Assembly (NCBI GenBank): GCA_018993265.1
Contig: JAGKSW010000091.1
Location: 1-51,002, forward strand
DNA from: Nostoc sp. TH1S01
Lineage (GTDB): Bacteria; Cyanobacteriota; Cyanobacteriia; Cyanobacteriales; Nostocaceae
Direction: 5' to 3'
Length of the DNA stretch: 51,002 nucleotides
Every line of letters begins with the position of its first letter. Position 1 is the first letter of the stretch. The notes below the pieces were generated by a model. The model was not told the origin of the DNA. It saw nothing but the letters and a program-made list of their open reading frames with translations, and did not search any database. Both the position numbers and the translations under genes were made by a program. Below, piece by piece: positions 35,245-45,181 of the stretch.

Positions 35245-35612
35245 TTCCTCTTAACTCCCTTACATTCTGAATTTTTGGTATTTTTTGAGATACTGTAAGC
35301 TTTTGGTTTTATTTATTCTAGCGGGTAAACTGCATAAGCTATATTCAGCTACAACCGTGCTTATACTGAGAACATCGTAAAAACTCCTCAAAAACTGCCG
35401 TATTTATCAGTAAAAATCCTCTGGGAGTATAAGGAAATACGAAGTTAGATTTATTGTGTTCTTTTTAGTTATAAAAATAGCTAAAAAGACTGTTATCAAA
35501 GGGTGTACATATTTGCTAGCGACTACCACAATTAATCTTGAGCTGGGGTGCATTTACCTATATTTCATTGAACAAATATGTGCGTATTTTTTTGTATTTA
35601 TCAGGAGAAATA
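35245..35612. other. 368-base intergenic region
   Basis: This spacer between divergent gloB and the polysaccharide cluster must hold both promoters. It is AT-rich; no repeat family member, RNA gene or convincing small gene was seen. Frames reaching into 35456-35612 lack a ribosome-binding site and end in or run into the real start at 35613. Confidence 0.55.
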
Positions 35613-35840
35613 ATGAGCGATCGCCCATCTATTTACATTAGTGTTGATAGTCAATCAGAAATTGCCATTAAAAAAATAGTAGACAAAATAATTTCATCAG
35701 GAAAGATGAGTCGTCAAGACCATACATTGCTGCTTTCTCAAGTATTTGCTAATGGTTATATCAACGATAGAGTCCGCCGCCAGATTAATCGCATACTAGA
35801 CGAAATTCAAACAGGGCAGTTAAAATTTATGAACTGGTAG
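35613..35840 (+). CDS. Small soluble protein of unknown function, head of the glycan cluster
   Basis: 75 residues, starting MSDRPSIYIS at an ATG preceded by AGGAG seven bases upstream, the clearest ribosome-binding site of the region. The frame extends further upstream but without a signal. It is helical and charged, with a patterned C-terminus NGYINDRVRRQINRILDEIQTGQLKF. The RRQINRILDEIQTG stretch looks like a conserved dimerisation or DNA/protein contact helix, and similar short proteins exist in Nostocales, but I know no assigned function. It lies 54 bases before the first glycosyltransferase in the same direction. Confidence 0.75.
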   Translation: MSDRPSIYISVDSQSEIAIKKIVDKIISSGKMSRQDHTLLLSQVFANGYINDRVRRQINRILDEIQTGQLKFMNW

Positions 35841-35894
35841 CCGCTGATTTAGCAGTGCAGATTTTTCTGACAAAGATTACACATATAAGATATT

Positions 35895-37097
35895 GTGAGC
35901 CAACAACCAAACAAAAATAAATTAAAAATCTCAATTCTTGTCAGTGACCTCTCAGGTGCTGGAGCAGGAAGGTGGGGAGGTGGAGGTGTTCGTTCTTTTT
36001 TATTAGCTCAAGCACTGCAAAAACTTGATTATCAAGTAGAAATTCTCGGATTTAATTTTGGTGATGAGCCAGCAGTAATGGCTCAATCGGAAATTTTAGT
36101 GAGTCATGTTATTGGTTATAACTATCCACAATTTATTAAATCAGCATCTCAACTTCTAAAAAAACTGGATGGTGATATTATTTATGCTATGCGACCGAAG
36201 CCCACTACTTTCGGTTTAGCTCTACTGCAAAAGTTAAGTACTCATCGACCAGTAATTTTAGATATAGATGACTGGGAATTAAGTTGGTATGGAGGTGAAA
36301 AATGGCAATATCGCCCTTCAGCCAAGCAATTTTTGCGAGATATTTTCAAAAAAGATGGTGCTTTAAGATATCCAGATCATCCGCTCTATTTAAAGACAGT
36401 TGAAAGCATGGCAAATAAAGCCGATGCGATTACAGTTCACACTCAATTTTTAAAAGAGCGATTTGGCGGTGTTTACTTGCCCAATGGAAAAGATACGAAT
36501 CTGTTTAATCCCAGTCTTTATGATCCTGAAGAAAGTAGAGCGCTTTATGGACTTTCTGACTATCGAGTATTAATGTTTCCTGGTGCGCCAAGACCATACA
36601 AAGGTGTTGAAGATGTATTGATAGCATTAGAAAAACTCAATGAGCCTGATTTAAAACTAGTAATTGTTGGTGGTAGCCCCTATGATGATTATGATGCTCA
36701 ACTTATGGAAAAATGGGGACGTTGGATTATTAAGTTACCAAAATATCCTTCTAGCCAAATGCCTCAAATTGTTGCAGCAGCGCACGTAATTGTCGTTCCG
36801 CAGAGAAATACGCCAGCTGCTTTAGCTCAGTTTCCACTGAAGCTGACAGATGGTATGGCAATGGCAAAACCAATATTGGCCACCAAAGTTGGAGATATTC
36901 CCGAAATTTTAGGAGAAAACGGTTACTTAGTTGAATCTAGTTGTCCTGAACAAATAGCTGAACAAATTCAAGAAATATTTCAGCATTTAGATGATGCTAA
37001 TGAAAAAGGAAAGATGGCTAGAAAAAGATGTATTGAATATTATAGCATTGATACTATGGTTAAAATTTTATCGCAAACTTTTTCTAATTTATTATAA
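35895..37097 (+). CDS. GT4-family glycosyltransferase
   Basis: A 400-residue GT-B-fold enzyme with a Rossmann-like N-domain (ILVSDLSGAGAGRWGGGGVRS) and a GT4 C-domain: APRPYKGVEDVLIALEKL, LKLVIVGGSP, and the donor-binding part LKLTDGMAMAKPILATKVGD in place of the EGxP-type loop. The start is GTG at 35895; no Shine-Dalgarno is clear. It is the first enzyme of the polysaccharide cluster, 36 bases before the ABC exporter, suggesting cotranscription. Donor and acceptor sugars cannot be predicted. Confidence 0.88.
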   Translation: MSQQPNKNKLKISILVSDLSGAGAGRWGGGGVRSFLLAQALQKLDYQVEILGFNFGDEPAVMAQSEILVSHVIGYNYPQFIKSASQLLKKLDGDIIYAMRPKPTTFGLALLQKLSTHRPVILDIDDWELSWYGGEKWQYRPSAKQFLRDIFKKDGALRYPDHPLYLKTVESMANKADAITVHTQFLKERFGGVYLPNGKDTNLFNPSLYDPEESRALYGLSDYRVLMFPGAPRPYKGVEDVLIALEKLNEPDLKLVIVGGSPYDDYDAQLMEKWGRWIIKLPKYPSSQMPQIVAAAHVIVVPQRNTPAALAQFPLKLTDGMAMAKPILATKVGDIPEILGENGYLVESSCPEQIAEQIQEIFQHLDDANEKGKMARKRCIEYYSIDTMVKILSQTFSNLL

Positions 37098-37133
37098 AAA
37101 AATACGAAATTTTAAATATATTAATAATAAATA

Positions 37134-39377
37134 ATGACTACTATTAAGCAATTAATAAAATTTACTAAACCTTATCCCTACAGAATTATCTTAACAATAA
37201 TGTTGGGTTTTTCTGGAGCATTATTTAATGGCATTGGCACAGCAATGCTAGTACCTATAATTCTAAGAATTGTAGGTCAAGATATAGATTTAACCAATGC
37301 ACCACCTATTATTAAAGGTATAATTTTACCTTTTAACAGTGTACCAGAAAATTACCGTAATTTAGTAATGTCAGGGGTAATTATATTCACAATTTTTTTA
37401 AAAAACGCAGCAGCATACGCTAGTAGTTTATCCTCCAGTTCTGTATCTCGCATATTAATATCAGATATGCGAAAAGCAGGCGTAAAACTATTGCTAGATG
37501 TTGATATTAATTATTATACCAAGACTAAACTTGGTGATTTAATGAATAGCCTGAATTCAGAAATTCCCCGTGCTGCTAATTCTCTGAATAATTTAATTAA
37601 ATTATTAATACTTGGAATTACAATTTTAGTATTTATATTTTTATTATTATCAATTTCTTGGCAATTGACGATTTGTACAACAGCTTTACTAGCTTTTATT
37701 ACTTTAATCAATCAGTATGCAATTTCGAGATCAAAAATTTTTGGAAGATTGCTATCTGATATATCAAAAAAATTAACAAATACTTTAATTGAAACTTTAA
37801 GTGGTATTCGTTTAGTCAAGGCGACTGCTAATGAAGAAAGAACATATAACAAAATTAATATACTAATTCATGAGCGGGAAAAAGCTGAATTTAAATCTCA
37901 AGTTAATTCCGAAATTATTGCACCAAGCAGCGAAATTGCTGGAGTTATAGCTTTATTAATAATTATTCTTATAGGAAGAGCATTATTCACAGATCAACTA
38001 GCTTCATTATCAACAGTTCTACTTACATATTTATTAGTGCTGCTGAGACTACTACCTTTTGTGTCCCAGTTAAATACTCTCCGTAGTAGTTTTGCCAATA
38101 ATTCTACTAGCGTAGATATTGTTGCTGACTTTTTACGACGTGATAATAAGCCTTTCATGCTTAATGGTAAAGAGATATACACAAAACTAGAGAAGGGAAT
38201 ACATTTTAATCAGATATCTTTTGCCTATCCTAAACATGAAAAGTTGGTATTAAAAGATGTAGATTTATACTTACCAAAAGGTACAACTTTAGCTTTGGTA
38301 GGGACTTCCGGTGCGGGTAAATCCACCTTAGCTGATTTATTACCTAGATTTTATGACCCTATATCTGGTTGTATTACTATCGATGGGGTTGATTTACGTC
38401 AATTTGATATACAATCTTTACGAAAAGCAATGGGTATCGTTAGTCAAGATACCTTTCTGTTTAATAACTCAATCAAAAATAATATCGCCTACGGTAAACC
38501 AGATGCCAGCGATGAAGAAATTCTCATAGCTAGTAAACGTGCTAACGCCTACGAGTTTATCTGTAAATTGCCCCAAGAATTTGACACTATGGTAGGCGAT
38601 CGCGGGGTGATGTTATCCGGTGGACAACGCCAACGCCTAGCCATAGCTCGTGCTTTGCTGCAAAATCCTGAAATTTTGATTTTAGACGAAGCTACCTCTG
38701 CATTAGATACTGTTTCTGAACGTTTGGTACAAGCCGCAATAGAAGAACTCAGCCGCGATCGTACAACATTAGTAATTGCACATCGTCTTTCTACTGTACA
38801 AAAAGCTGAACAAATTGCTGTATTCGATCAAGGACGTGTGGTGGAATTAGGAACCCATGAAGAACTTTTACAACAAGGCGGTTACTATTCGCGTCTCTAT
38901 TCAATGCAATTTGGTGAACAGGAAGAAACTTCAAAACAATCTAATCCAGCTTTTATTCGTGTCTCTTACGAGATTCGGACGCGACTAAATTCTATGATTG
39001 GTTGCCTAAGATTGTTAATGGATGGACTGATAGATAATGCTCAAGAACGTCAAGAACTCTTAAATGAAGCATACAAGTCTGCATTAGGAATTATGATTCA
39101 CATTGAAATTTTTGATGAGACTATCAAATTACAAATTAATTTACACTCATCATCATTGATAGAACAAAAAAATAGTAACGATAAGAATGATATTAATTTG
39201 ATGCAAATATTTGAGCAATTCCCAAGACAAATAAATAATATTCTGAGTGATTTAGTTTTACTAACAGATGGATTGGTAGATAATATTCAAGAACAAAATA
39301 AATTAATTACTGAGTCTTATAATTTAGCTATTTACTTATTAGATAAGGTAGAGCTAATAGAAAAAATAAAATTATAA
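37134..39377 (+). CDS. ABC exporter with C-terminal degenerate HisKA-like extension
   Basis: A 747-residue half-transporter of the MsbA/HepA type: six transmembrane helices (residues 1-320), then an ATPase domain with Walker A GTSGAGKST (about 390-398), LSGGQRQR (about 494-501), Walker B ILILDEATSALD and the H-loop AHRLST. It should dimerise to export a lipid-linked glycan. Unusually, about 145 residues follow. They contain SYEIRTRLNSMIG (Tyr612), which copies the histidine-kinase H-box SHELRTPLNAIIG with His changed to Tyr, and then RLLMDGLIDNAQERQELLNEAY. A second, weaker copy of this helical unit lies at about 699-747. The extension cannot accept phosphate on His. Dimerisation or regulation is inferred. 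Confidence 0.9.
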   Translation: MTTIKQLIKFTKPYPYRIILTIMLGFSGALFNGIGTAMLVPIILRIVGQDIDLTNAPPIIKGIILPFNSVPENYRNLVMSGVIIFTIFLKNAAAYASSLSSSSVSRILISDMRKAGVKLLLDVDINYYTKTKLGDLMNSLNSEIPRAANSLNNLIKLLILGITILVFIFLLLSISWQLTICTTALLAFITLINQYAISRSKIFGRLLSDISKKLTNTLIETLSGIRLVKATANEERTYNKINILIHEREKAEFKSQVNSEIIAPSSEIAGVIALLIIILIGRALFTDQLASLSTVLLTYLLVLLRLLPFVSQLNTLRSSFANNSTSVDIVADFLRRDNKPFMLNGKEIYTKLEKGIHFNQISFAYPKHEKLVLKDVDLYLPKGTTLALVGTSGAGKSTLADLLPRFYDPISGCITIDGVDLRQFDIQSLRKAMGIVSQDTFLFNNSIKNNIAYGKPDASDEEILIASKRANAYEFICKLPQEFDTMVGDRGVMLSGGQRQRLAIARALLQNPEILILDEATSALDTVSERLVQAAIEELSRDRTTLVIAHRLSTVQKAEQIAVFDQGRVVELGTHEELLQQGGYYSRLYSMQFGEQEETSKQSNPAFIRVSYEIRTRLNSMIGCLRLLMDGLIDNAQERQELLNEAYKSALGIMIHIEIFDETIKLQINLHSSSLIEQKNSNDKNDINLMQIFEQFPRQINNILSDLVLLTDGLVDNIQEQNKLITESYNLAIYLLDKVELIEKIKL

Positions 39378-39837
39378 AATGTTTGAGAGGTTATCGATAA
39401 ATTAAAAATAAAATACTTGTAGTGGACTGACACAGCTAAAATGTTGCAATATATTTTGGATGAAATTAAGATAAATCAATGTCTTCTACTTTTTTTAATG
39501 CACTATTTTAACTTAGACACACCACTAATTCAGATTTACTGAAAATTATCACCGAATTTTATATTTGAAATTTTGGAATTTGGATTGAAGATTCAAAGTT
39601 TAAAAAGGTCTGAAACCCTCGAATTTATTCGGGTAATAAATTTAAAATCAAAAATAATTTTTTATTCAAATCCCTGACTTTAAATTCATAGTCAATATAA
39701 AATCCAAAATTGTGTGGCCATACATATAGTTCATAAATCGAAACAGAGTCCCATATATGAATTATTAGGTGTTAACTACCTTGACGCTTATTTTTATAAT
39801 AGATAATATTAATTATTATCTGTTAGAGCATTAATTT
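39378..39837. other. 460-base AT-rich spacer within the glycan cluster
   Basis: No gene, tRNA or clear repeat was recognised. A short inverted match (cctcgaatttattcggg near 39617-39633) is present. The length suggests a promoter for the second half of the cluster at 39838. Confidence 0.5.
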
Positions 39838-40971
39838 ATGAAAAAAATAGCTGTTTACTACCCATATTTTATGGGTGGTGGTGCTGAAGCAGTAGGACTA
39901 TGGATTATCCAAGCATTAAAAGATAAATATGATTTAACTTTATTTACCCTTGGAAAGATTGAACTTGATCGATTAAATTCGATGTATGGAACTAGTGTAT
40001 TAAACGAAGACATTAAAATTAAAAGTCTTCTTCCTACACTTATCACTAACTTTTGCTACTTCATGATGGCTAATAGCAAAGATATTAGAATGGCTTTTTT
40101 TCATCTTTTAATCCGCTTTTTTAAACAGCATAGTCAGCAATATGACTTAGTTTTATCTGCATATAATGCAATGGATATGGGTCAAGTTGGTATTCAGTAT
40201 ATTCATTGGATTAAAGTCCTTGAAGGAAAAAAAATTCATCGAAAAATATCCAATTTTTCTGAAGAGCAAATTTTAAAAAACCTTTCTATAGTAAATTCTT
40301 ATTGTGTTGCAGATATTACTAAAAAAATCTATGGTATTGATGCCAAAGTGGTGTATCCCCCTGTTGTAATTGATGTGCCAAATCTAGCGTGGAATGAAAA
40401 AGAAGACGCATTCATTTGTAGCGGTAGAATTGTTAAAGCGAAAGAACCGCATAAAGTAATTAAAATTCTCCGGCTAGTTCGTGAACGAGGTTTTGACATT
40501 AAACTTCACATCACTGGTGGAGGAGGGGGTATTTATGAATGGCAATACACGAATTTAATGAAAAATTTAGTGTCCGAAAACTCATCATGGATCACTGTAC
40601 ATAAAAATTTGCCGTATAAAGAATATGTTAAGATTCTTTCTAAATGTAAGTATGGAATTCACTTCAAGAAAGAACCTTTTGGTATATCTATTGCAGAAAT
40701 GCTGAAAGCAGGTGCTATTCCCTTTGTCAGAAGTGAAGGTGGGCAGCTTGAAATTGTTGGTCAGCACAATGAAGAGTTGTTTTTCAATACAGAAGAAGAA
40801 GCTGTAGAAAAAATCATTGATGTTTTAAATAATCCTGATAAACAAGACAAGTTAAATCAATCTTTAATTCATCAAAAAAGCTTATTTTCTACACAAAAAT
40901 TTATGTTAGAAATCAATGAAATTGTTCATGAATACTTAACTCAAAAAATTGAATCACCAATGAGTTTTTGA
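39838..40971 (+). CDS. GT4-family glycosyltransferase
   Basis: A 377-residue GT-B glycosyltransferase. The N-terminus KKIAVYYPYFMGGGAEAV has the Gly-rich acceptor loop. The C-domain includes FICSGRIVKAKEPHKVIKIL, LHITGGGGG and KEPFGISIAEMLKAGAIPFV, the E(x7)E-type donor motif of GT4. The acceptor half resembles ALG11-like mannosyltransferases (a long helical stretch YDLVLSAYNAMDMGQVGIQYIHW), but that is a weak resemblance. It is 67 bases from the pyruvyltransferase gene. Composition is AT-rich, like its cluster neighbours. Confidence 0.88.
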   Translation: MKKIAVYYPYFMGGGAEAVGLWIIQALKDKYDLTLFTLGKIELDRLNSMYGTSVLNEDIKIKSLLPTLITNFCYFMMANSKDIRMAFFHLLIRFFKQHSQQYDLVLSAYNAMDMGQVGIQYIHWIKVLEGKKIHRKISNFSEEQILKNLSIVNSYCVADITKKIYGIDAKVVYPPVVIDVPNLAWNEKEDAFICSGRIVKAKEPHKVIKILRLVRERGFDIKLHITGGGGGIYEWQYTNLMKNLVSENSSWITVHKNLPYKEYVKILSKCKYGIHFKKEPFGISIAEMLKAGAIPFVRSEGGQLEIVGQHNEELFFNTEEEAVEKIIDVLNNPDKQDKLNQSLIHQKSLFSTQKFMLEINEIVHEYLTQKIESPMSF

Positions 40972-41038
40972 AAAATGAATATTTACATATATCTATTTTT
41001 GGTTCTGACAATAAAAATTTTATTAAATAAATGCTTAT

Positions 41039-41911
41039 ATGAAAACAATTATTAATTACCATGTGATTGATTCCAAAAATATTGGAGACTTATTCTCGTC
41101 ACCTACAAAATATTTTGCTTTTCCTGGATATAATGTTGAGCAAGGTGATATTAGGAAAATCAACGTTGAAGACGCAAGAGGTAAACACATTATTGTGGGT
41201 GGAGGTGGACTGCTATATTCTCCATTTTTACAGTCATTTTCAAAAATTATTGAATCTAAAACCGATACAAAATTAATTATTTGGGGCATTGGTCAGCAAC
41301 TGTACGGTACTTCTTATACACTCCAAGAATTACAGAATTTTAACTATTCTCAATATGTGGAAAACTTCGATTTAATTGGCATTCGAGATTTCGTCAATAA
41401 ATATAATTGGGTTCCTTGTGCTAGTTGTATGCACCCAGCTTTTGACAAAAAGAGAGACATCAAACATGAATTTGTAGTTTTTTCACATAAAAAATTTCAG
41501 ATAAAAATTCGCGATTTTCCCAGAATGACTAATAATCATCAAGATATAGAGGATATTTTAGATTTTCTAGGTTCTGGTGAAACCATACTAACAAGCTCTT
41601 ACCACGGAGCATATTGGGGAACTTTGCTGGGCAGGAAAGTTTTATGTTTTCCATTTAGTAGTAAGTTCTACACACTCAAGCATACTCCTGTAATCTTTCC
41701 TATACAAAAGTGGTTACAAGAAAAAATTAAGTTTTCAATATTCAATAAAACATTTTTTGAATTGTATTATAAAAATAAATTTTCTTGTAACATTGATGAT
41801 TGGCAGAATTATATCAAAGACTGCAAGGCTTACCCTGAAAGTCTGCATGAATATCGAGAGCGTAATAATTGGTATTATTCGCAAATATTAAATACTTTAG
41901 CATATTCATAA
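41039..41911 (+). CDS. Polysaccharide pyruvyltransferase family protein
   Basis: 290 residues matching the polysaccharide pyruvyl transferase (CsaB/WcaK) family: a VGGGGLLYSP motif after the first strand-helix units, WGIGQQLYG, and the C-terminal TSSYHGAYWGTLLGRKVL with the conserved SxHG. Such enzymes add ketal pyruvate from phosphoenolpyruvate to sugars, giving the polymer negative charge. It is shorter than typical CsaB, so a non-pyruvyl role within the fold remains possible. It lies 34 bases before the next glycosyltransferase. Confidence 0.78.
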   Translation: MKTIINYHVIDSKNIGDLFSSPTKYFAFPGYNVEQGDIRKINVEDARGKHIIVGGGGLLYSPFLQSFSKIIESKTDTKLIIWGIGQQLYGTSYTLQELQNFNYSQYVENFDLIGIRDFVNKYNWVPCASCMHPAFDKKRDIKHEFVVFSHKKFQIKIRDFPRMTNNHQDIEDILDFLGSGETILTSSYHGAYWGTLLGRKVLCFPFSSKFYTLKHTPVIFPIQKWLQEKIKFSIFNKTFFELYYKNKFSCNIDDWQNYIKDCKAYPESLHEYRERNNWYYSQILNTLAYS

Positions 41912-41945
41912 GAAAAGAAAAAATTAAATCCTAAATGTAATTTTT

Positions 41946-43157
41946 ATGAAAACACATAGTTGGCCAAAAAACTATAACTTCTTTCTGATAGAAGAACTGC
42001 CCAAGCCGACAGCTTCTAGTGTGCAGGCTGCTAACGCCGCCAATGGAGCAGCTAACTTAGGCTATCCAACAATTTTGATTTATCCTCAAACTGGATGGCA
42101 AGCAATTAATCCGATTAATTTATTACATCCTTTCCAACCCAAAAAACCACCAGAAAACGTTATTAACTATTACAACTTTCAAGAGAAGTTACAAGTAGCT
42201 AGGTTACCAATGCCTTGGCCTATTGATTATTTTAAAAATAAATTTACTAGCTCTAACACCATCGCCACAAAATACTATTTTCCTTTTCATATTCGAGCAA
42301 CTACAAAACTTGTCCATACTTGGAATTGGAATTTTATCAAAGCTGCAATTAAAAATGGTATTCCAGCCATTTATGAGCATCACCACCATGAAGATAAGCA
42401 ATTTGAACCAGAAATAGTAAATCATCCTTTGTTTCAAGTTGCTGTGACAGTTGCAGATACAGTCCGCGAAAGCATGATTCAACATGGAATGCCACCGGAA
42501 AAACTAGTTAAAATCCATAATGGATTTAATCATATCTTCATGCAAAGACAGCCAGAAAAAGCTTCAGAATGGCGACAAAAGCTTTTGCAAAATCAGAGGG
42601 CGCATTTAGTAGTTTATGCTGGGGCATTACGGCAATTTAAAGGTATTGATATATTAATTGATGTCGCTAAAGAAATGCCAAATGTCCAGTTTGCCTGTGC
42701 AGGTGGTAAACCAACAGAAGTAGTACATTATCAAAAATTAGCCCAAGCTAAACAAGTAGATAATATAACTTTCTTGGGTTATGTTTTACAAAATGAACTA
42801 GCTTCTTTGTTACAAGCCGCCGATGTTTTAGCTCACCCTCATTGTTCTGGGCCAGCATCTACTTTTACTTCTCCCTTGAAACTATTTGACTATTTAGCTT
42901 CGGGAAATCCAATTGTTGCTACAGAAATTGTCTCATTAAAAGAATTTAAAAATACGCCTGCGATCGCAGCTTGGTGTGAACCAGATAACCCCATCAAATT
43001 TGCTGCTGCTCTTCAACAAATCTTAGAAACTCATCCGAAAAAAGTTGATGGATATCCAGATACCATCGAATTTGTAAAACAATTTTCTTGGGAGAATCGC
43101 GCTGCCAAAATTCTCAGTTATGTTGATGAATATTTTATTCCTCAACTTGTATCTTAA
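41946..43157 (+). CDS. GT4-family glycosyltransferase
   Basis: 403 residues, GT-B fold. The N-domain starts FFLIEELPKPTASSVQAANAA with a loop for acceptor binding. The C-domain holds VVYAGALRQFKGIDILID, VQFACAGGKP, LHPHC-like LAHPHCSGPAST, and the donor motif SPLKLFDYLASGNPIVAT (K-E type site). It lies between the pyruvyltransferase and the GT10 genes, 41 bases before the latter. No membrane segment was seen; it is expected to act at the cytoplasmic face of the membrane on a lipid-linked glycan. Confidence 0.88.
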   Translation: MKTHSWPKNYNFFLIEELPKPTASSVQAANAANGAANLGYPTILIYPQTGWQAINPINLLHPFQPKKPPENVINYYNFQEKLQVARLPMPWPIDYFKNKFTSSNTIATKYYFPFHIRATTKLVHTWNWNFIKAAIKNGIPAIYEHHHHEDKQFEPEIVNHPLFQVAVTVADTVRESMIQHGMPPEKLVKIHNGFNHIFMQRQPEKASEWRQKLLQNQRAHLVVYAGALRQFKGIDILIDVAKEMPNVQFACAGGKPTEVVHYQKLAQAKQVDNITFLGYVLQNELASLLQAADVLAHPHCSGPASTFTSPLKLFDYLASGNPIVATEIVSLKEFKNTPAIAAWCEPDNPIKFAAALQQILETHPKKVDGYPDTIEFVKQFSWENRAAKILSYVDEYFIPQLVS

Positions 43158-43198
43158 TCTAGCATCTTTATTAAATTCAATCAAAACAAAGAAATCAA

Positions 43199-44164
43199 AT
43201 GCAAATCACAACTGTTGGCATGATTAGCAGCTATGGCGCTTTAAAAACTAGAGGCGATTGGCTATGGCAACAAACACCCCATCCTTTTGGGGTTTGGCAA
43301 AATGTCAAAATGCAGGCATTAACTAGCAAGCCAGAGTTTTTATTAATGTATCAGTTTGATTTCCCAAATCCTCACAAAAAACAAAAGCAATCTTGGTTAA
43401 ATTTTCTGCAAAAAAAACAGCGATCGCCAGAATTAAATATTGAATCTCTGCTACGGGGAGTTAGCAAAGAAAAAATCATTTACCTCATGCGAGAACCACC
43501 CTTAGATGAGGTAGTAGAAAAACACAAAAAAGCTTATCAAATAGCACAACAATATTGTGGCTATGTTTCTGGCCCCGATGACTTTGCGCCAGTTCCAGAA
43601 TATATGCCAGCTATTTGGTATCACAGCAACTCATTTCAAGATTTAAACGAAATGTCGCCTCCAGAAAAAGTGGCTCCTTGTAGTTGGATTACTTCTGGAA
43701 TTAGCCGCACAGCTAATCATCGTCAGCGGTTGAGTTTTTTGCATTCTATGCAAAATAGCGCAATTAAATTTGATTTATATGGTCGTGACTTACCTGTAAC
43801 AGCAAAATCACAGGGTGAGCTTGGTAATAAATGGCATGGCATGGCCCCGTATTATTACAATCTGGCGATTGAAAACTATGCAGATAATAATTGGTATGTA
43901 AGTGAAAAACTTTGGGATGCTCTACTAGCATGGTGTTTGCCAATATACTATGGCGGCCCGGCTGCGGATAAATTATTACCACCTGGGAGTTTTTTAAGAT
44001 TACCCAGCTTAGATGAAAAAGGTATCGCTTACATTCAAGAAGTCACTGCTACACCTGATGCTTGGTATGCAGCCAAAGATGCGATCGCCGAAGCTCGTCA
44101 AATCATCTTACATAAATTAAATTTGCTCAATTGGTTAGCAGATTTTGTCAAAAATAACGGTTAA
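43199..44164 (+). CDS. GT10 fucosyltransferase-like glycosyltransferase
   Basis: 321 residues. The C-terminal part NLAIENYADNNWYVSEKLWD followed by ALLAWCLPIYYGGP matches the GDP-fucose-binding motif of alpha-1,3/1,4-fucosyltransferases (GT10), which usually reads FENS...YVTEKLYDAL...PVYWGAP. The N-terminal domain (about 1-150) carries an MREPP acceptor-side segment. There is no membrane anchor. It lies five bases before the first of two tandem DXD glycosyltransferases and is probably translationally coupled to it. The sugar added, fucose or another GDP-sugar, is uncertain. Confidence 0.8.
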   Translation: MQITTVGMISSYGALKTRGDWLWQQTPHPFGVWQNVKMQALTSKPEFLLMYQFDFPNPHKKQKQSWLNFLQKKQRSPELNIESLLRGVSKEKIIYLMREPPLDEVVEKHKKAYQIAQQYCGYVSGPDDFAPVPEYMPAIWYHSNSFQDLNEMSPPEKVAPCSWITSGISRTANHRQRLSFLHSMQNSAIKFDLYGRDLPVTAKSQGELGNKWHGMAPYYYNLAIENYADNNWYVSEKLWDALLAWCLPIYYGGPAADKLLPPGSFLRLPSLDEKGIAYIQEVTATPDAWYAAKDAIAEARQIILHKLNLLNWLADFVKNNG

Positions 44165-44169
44165 AAATT

Positions 44170-45180
44170 ATGACAAATGGCATCTATACTTTAGCTAATG
44201 ATTATGTCTACAACCAACTGGTGGCATTACTCAATAGCATCGAAGTAAATGCTGGCAATGTACCAGTGTGCGTGATTGCTTATAACGATCAGATAGATTT
44301 AGTACGTGCCGAAGTTGCATCCAGAAAAAATGTCACTCTTTTAGAAGATCCAGAAATTTTTGCTCGCTGGGAAAAATTTTCTCATCGCGTTTGGCAATCT
44401 CACCCAACAGCTATTGAAACTTGGCAAGCTAAAGGCATTAAGAAATTTTATCGCGTTGGTGAAAATCGCCGTTATTGTGCATTTGATCCAGAAAGTTATT
44501 TTGAAAAATTCATCTATTTGGATGCTGATACATTAGTGATGCAGCCATTAGATTTTGTGTTTGCCAAGTTAGATGAGTATGATTTTGTCGCCTACGACTT
44601 TCAATATAAAGACCCTGCTCATATCTTTAAAGTTTCATCGCCAAAATTGTACCAAGTATTTAGCAAAGAGCGCATTGAGTCAGAAATTTTCTGCTCTGGT
44701 TTTTATGCTTCTAAACGCGGTGTATTTCCCCCAGAACAAAGAGAATGGTTACTCACACAATTGAATAATGGCGACTCAGAAATTTTGTATATGGGCGCTC
44801 CTAACCAGTCTGTTTTGAATTATATGCGAATGAAGAGTAATTTATCTTATTACAATTTTGGTTTGAATTTACCGGAAAATCAGCTAACTGGTTGTTGTGC
44901 CAATTCCCCACATTTTATCAATCAAGATAATGTTCTCTACGATAAAGGCAATAAATTAACTTTTCTGCATTATATCGGCTTATCTTCTAAACTGTTTAAT
45001 CGCCTGTGTGCTGGGGAAAATATTGATTTTCCATATAGAGACATTTTCTTACACTATCGTTACTTAAAAGAATCAGAAAAGAAACCGGAATTTACCACTA
45101 AACCCAAAGCTTATAATGCACCGCCGAGTTTAGGTAAACGTATTCTCAAAAAATTAGGCTTGGTAGTAGGAGGCAAATAA
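44170..45180 (+). CDS. DXD glycosyltransferase, Npun_R2821/R2823 family (copy 1)
   Basis: 336 residues. GIYTLANDYVYNQLVALLNS begins a GT-A (GT8-like) fold, and the metal-binding DXD lies in FIYLDADTLVM. The C-terminal FLHYIGL supplies the His often found in GT8 enzymes. It belongs to a group named after Nostoc punctiforme proteins with no assigned activity. A paralog follows after a single intergenic base. The C-terminus ends in a basic tail (LGKRILKKLGLVV) that might touch the membrane. Confidence 0.83.
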   Translation: MTNGIYTLANDYVYNQLVALLNSIEVNAGNVPVCVIAYNDQIDLVRAEVASRKNVTLLEDPEIFARWEKFSHRVWQSHPTAIETWQAKGIKKFYRVGENRRYCAFDPESYFEKFIYLDADTLVMQPLDFVFAKLDEYDFVAYDFQYKDPAHIFKVSSPKLYQVFSKERIESEIFCSGFYASKRGVFPPEQREWLLTQLNNGDSEILYMGAPNQSVLNYMRMKSNLSYYNFGLNLPENQLTGCCANSPHFINQDNVLYDKGNKLTFLHYIGLSSKLFNRLCAGENIDFPYRDIFLHYRYLKESEKKPEFTTKPKAYNAPPSLGKRILKKLGLVVGGK

Positions 45181-45181
45181 G

